Assembly: GCA_940671915.1 (NCBI GenBank)
Contig: CALNVZ010003435.1
Location: 10,554,665 to 10,618,664, forward strand
DNA from: Paracentrotus lividus
Lineage: Eukaryota; Echinodermata; Echinoidea; Camarodonta; Echinidae
DNA length: 64,000 bases
Direction of reading: 5' to 3'
Position 1 is the stretch's first letter; the number at the start of each line of letters is the position of its first letter. Made by a program: the position numbers and the translations under genes. This document shows, piece by piece, positions 62,266 through 64,000 of this stretch. Under the pieces are notes generated by a model, which saw only the letters and a program-made list of their open reading frames with translations, was not told the origin of the DNA and did not search any database.

Positions 62266-63367
62266 GGCCATGTGTTTTGAACTCGCCACCCAAAAAGGGT
62301 GGTTTTGTTACACTTTTCCAAATTTTGTTTCAGTTAATGTATGACATCTTGGCTAAATAGAGAGGTATTTAACCATGAAATTGGTGTTATTTGAAAGCTG
62401 AATGCAAGCTCTATCAGACCTGTGAATTTGAACGTACTCGCACTTGAAATCACGAAACGGCACGCGATAGAATACGAAAAGGCAAGGGTGGTTGAGGGGG
62501 GGGGGAAGAGGTACACACAAAGTCTATGGGATTTCGCATCCTCCTGTGCATTCGAAACATAATAACCATGATAACTTCATGGATATTTATTTTTGTGCTG
62601 TGAGCTTTAGGACTTTATAGCTTAGAGTCTCATGCATTTTTTGACACCATAGTTATAACCATAGTTATAAGGTTCCAGCCATTTACTAAAGCGCAGTTCC
62701 GAAAATCGCCGTGCTGCGCGTGGTCAAAATGACAATTTTACCATTGACTGTGTATTGTGTATAAAGTAACTCAGTACAGTTCCTGTTGTATGTGAAGTGA
62801 TGTTACATAAATGCAGATAACTCAAAGATTACTTGAGATAGGGGCCTGAAACTTTGTGAGCTTCTTCATCATAAGATAGCTCACCTACATGCAAGTTTTT
62901 TTATAAACTTTGGCCCCACCATGGCTGAGATCTTGAGGAGGGGGCAGCCCCCTCCTTGGCCCAGGTTGACCAAAATATTTGGGCCCTTTTACGGTTAAGA
63001 ATTTTTTTATTAAATGAAGAAACCCCCCTACAACTATATATTTTCTGAAAGGAAATTTCAAGAGCAATTCAAATATGGTGAGCAATTACGACCTGGATCA
63101 AAGGGGAAAAAAATATTGGGGGCTGCAGTAAAAAAAAATAGGGCCCCAAAAAATTTAATATTTTAATCAAAATATGTTACTACTTCACCCTACATTGTAG
63201 TGGATGGCATTTTTTAAATCTACAGGACATTTCCTTTCAGAAAATGTATAATTTTGTAGGGTTAGAGTTAATACTTCAAAAGTTATGACACTTTGATCCT
63301 GACAGGTGCATGATTTTTAGATTTTGGTGGTGTAACACAAAAGGGTGCCAGTTCAAAATGCATGGCC
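62266..63367. mobile_element. GGCCATGTGTT element, copy with TTAT target duplication
   Basis: Ends GGCCATGTGTTTTGAACTCG CCACCC and, inverted, GGCCATGCATTTTGAACTGG CACCC; TTAT at 62262-62265 and 63368-63371. 1,102 bp. Interior shares TACTACTTCACCCTAC, TTTGATCCTGA and ACACAAAGTCTATGGGAT with the Tc1-type elements. Confidence 0.8.
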
Positions 63368-63536
63368 TTATACTAAGTGTTACTTGTGCCAACACCTGTA
63401 CATTCTTACCAGTAAATGACTAAATTTACTATTAAAACAAGTGAAAATGCATAATAAATTATAAGTTGATACTCTTAAACTGAAAACATTGTTTTTGCAT
63501 GTAATGTAGGCCTACATGTACATTGTACATTGTTGT

Positions 63537-63563
63537 ACCTGGTATGGTATGGTATGGTATGGT
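63537..63563 (+). repeat. (GGTAT)n repeat
   Basis: Five GGTAT units followed by GGTTTTATTTTCTGAATAAA, possibly the tail of a retroelement on the minus strand. Confidence 0.75.
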
Positions 63564-63708
63564 TTTATTTTCTGAATAAATATCAAACATAATACATGAA
63601 ACAAAATAATATGACATAAAATACTTAAAATGACACGGAGGGAACATTATACAATGACTGTTCTTCCTTGAAGTCCTACTAAAATTTATGGGGTTTTTTT
63701 TCTTACAG

Positions 63709-63739
63709 ATTCATTGTTAAGAACAACAGTCACAAGTAA
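63709..63739 (+). other. 5' UTR part of the plus-strand exon
   Basis: 31 nt between the acceptor and ATG, which implies at least one upstream non-coding exon. The start context AAATGG is acceptable. Confidence 0.55.
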
Positions 63740-64000
63740 ATGGAAACAACGGACAAGCAGCAAAAGACGTCTCTGACAACAAAAATGCCAGTTCCTGAGG
63801 TAACCAAGGCTACCAACAAATATACGTCTAACTCTACGGGGAAAATATGGCAACGACTCTGGGAAGAAAGGCTAAGAAAAGAGAAAACAGCATTGGAAAA
63901 GAAACAAACTTCACTCTCGACAGGAAAACTGGAATTCCCTATTCGCGAGTTCCCTCTTGAGACTATCGACCAGACGTCTCAACCAAACGGTCACAAATCA
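63740..64000 (+). CDS. 5' part of an unrecognised plus-strand gene
   Basis: Open for 87 codons to the window end. A good acceptor (TTTTTTTCTTACAG) at 63708 is followed by a 31-nt leader and ATG at 63740; in-frame TAA sits just before it. Encodes METTDKQQKTSLTTKMPVPE, then SNSTGKIWQRLWEERLRKEK TALEKKQ and an end EFPLETIDQTSQPNGHKS. Hydrophilic, Lys/Thr-rich, with a short coiled coil; no signal peptide. GC content rises sharply at the ATG, as expected for coding DNA. It runs opposite to WDR59 and could sit in an early WDR59 intron. The 5' UTR exon was not found. Confidence 0.7.
   Translation, partial: METTDKQQKTSLTTKMPVPEVTKATNKYTSNSTGKIWQRLWEERLRKEKTALEKKQTSLSTGKLEFPIREFPLETIDQTSQPNGHKS

Overview
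This window looks like nuclear DNA from a marine invertebrate deuterostome, probably an echinoderm. It is AT-rich, has split genes with GT-AG introns, long homopolymer runs, many palindromic non-autonomous DNA transposons, tRNA-derived SINEs, and frequent TACATGTA and TAGGCCTA words. The species call is an inference; no ribosomal or mitochondrial marker is present.

One gene dominates. On the minus strand, 22 coding exons from 60,020 down to 22,863 encode WDR59, a subunit of GATOR2, the complex that acts upstream of mTORC1. Every exon junction keeps the reading frame, giving 878 codons plus a stop (2,637 nt). The fragment runs from the end of the first WD40 blade through the propeller, a serine/acidic linker, an RWD domain, an alpha-solenoid and the cysteine/histidine-rich C-terminal RING-like region. 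Roughly the first 80 codons were not found and probably lie beyond 64,000. The 13.6-kb intron between 46,330 and 59,934 holds two intronless same-strand ORFs of 429 and 269 codons, neither recognised. A plus-strand gene starts at 63,740 and runs off the window.

The main discovery is that four WDR59 exons have partial local copies beside them. The RWD exon has a 111-nt copy (38,383-38,493) that is open, in phase with both neighbouring exons, and differs from its parent at 8 synonymous and 7 mostly conservative codons, so it could be an alternative exon. A copy of the penultimate solenoid exon (26,793-26,859) keeps an acceptor and phase but ends in TAG, a possible RING-less terminal exon. The 3' half of the last exon is repeated three more times every ~195 bp, with the reading frame kept. 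The first visible exon has a copy split by a 1.06-kb transposon with a 4-bp target duplication.

Layout: 1-21,650 is gene-poor and full of repeats (SINE fragments 4.1-6.2 kb, palindromic MITEs, a 2.3-kb Tc1-like non-autonomous element, a piggyBac-like MITE). 22.2-46.3 kb is the main body of WDR59 with transposons in its introns. 46.9-47.95 kb is a CAATCA-type satellite. 48.5-55.4 kb carries the nested ORFs. 55.4-59.9 kb is repeat-rich intron with a decayed LINE end. 60-64 kb has the first visible WDR59 exon, two related DNA elements and the start of the plus-strand gene.
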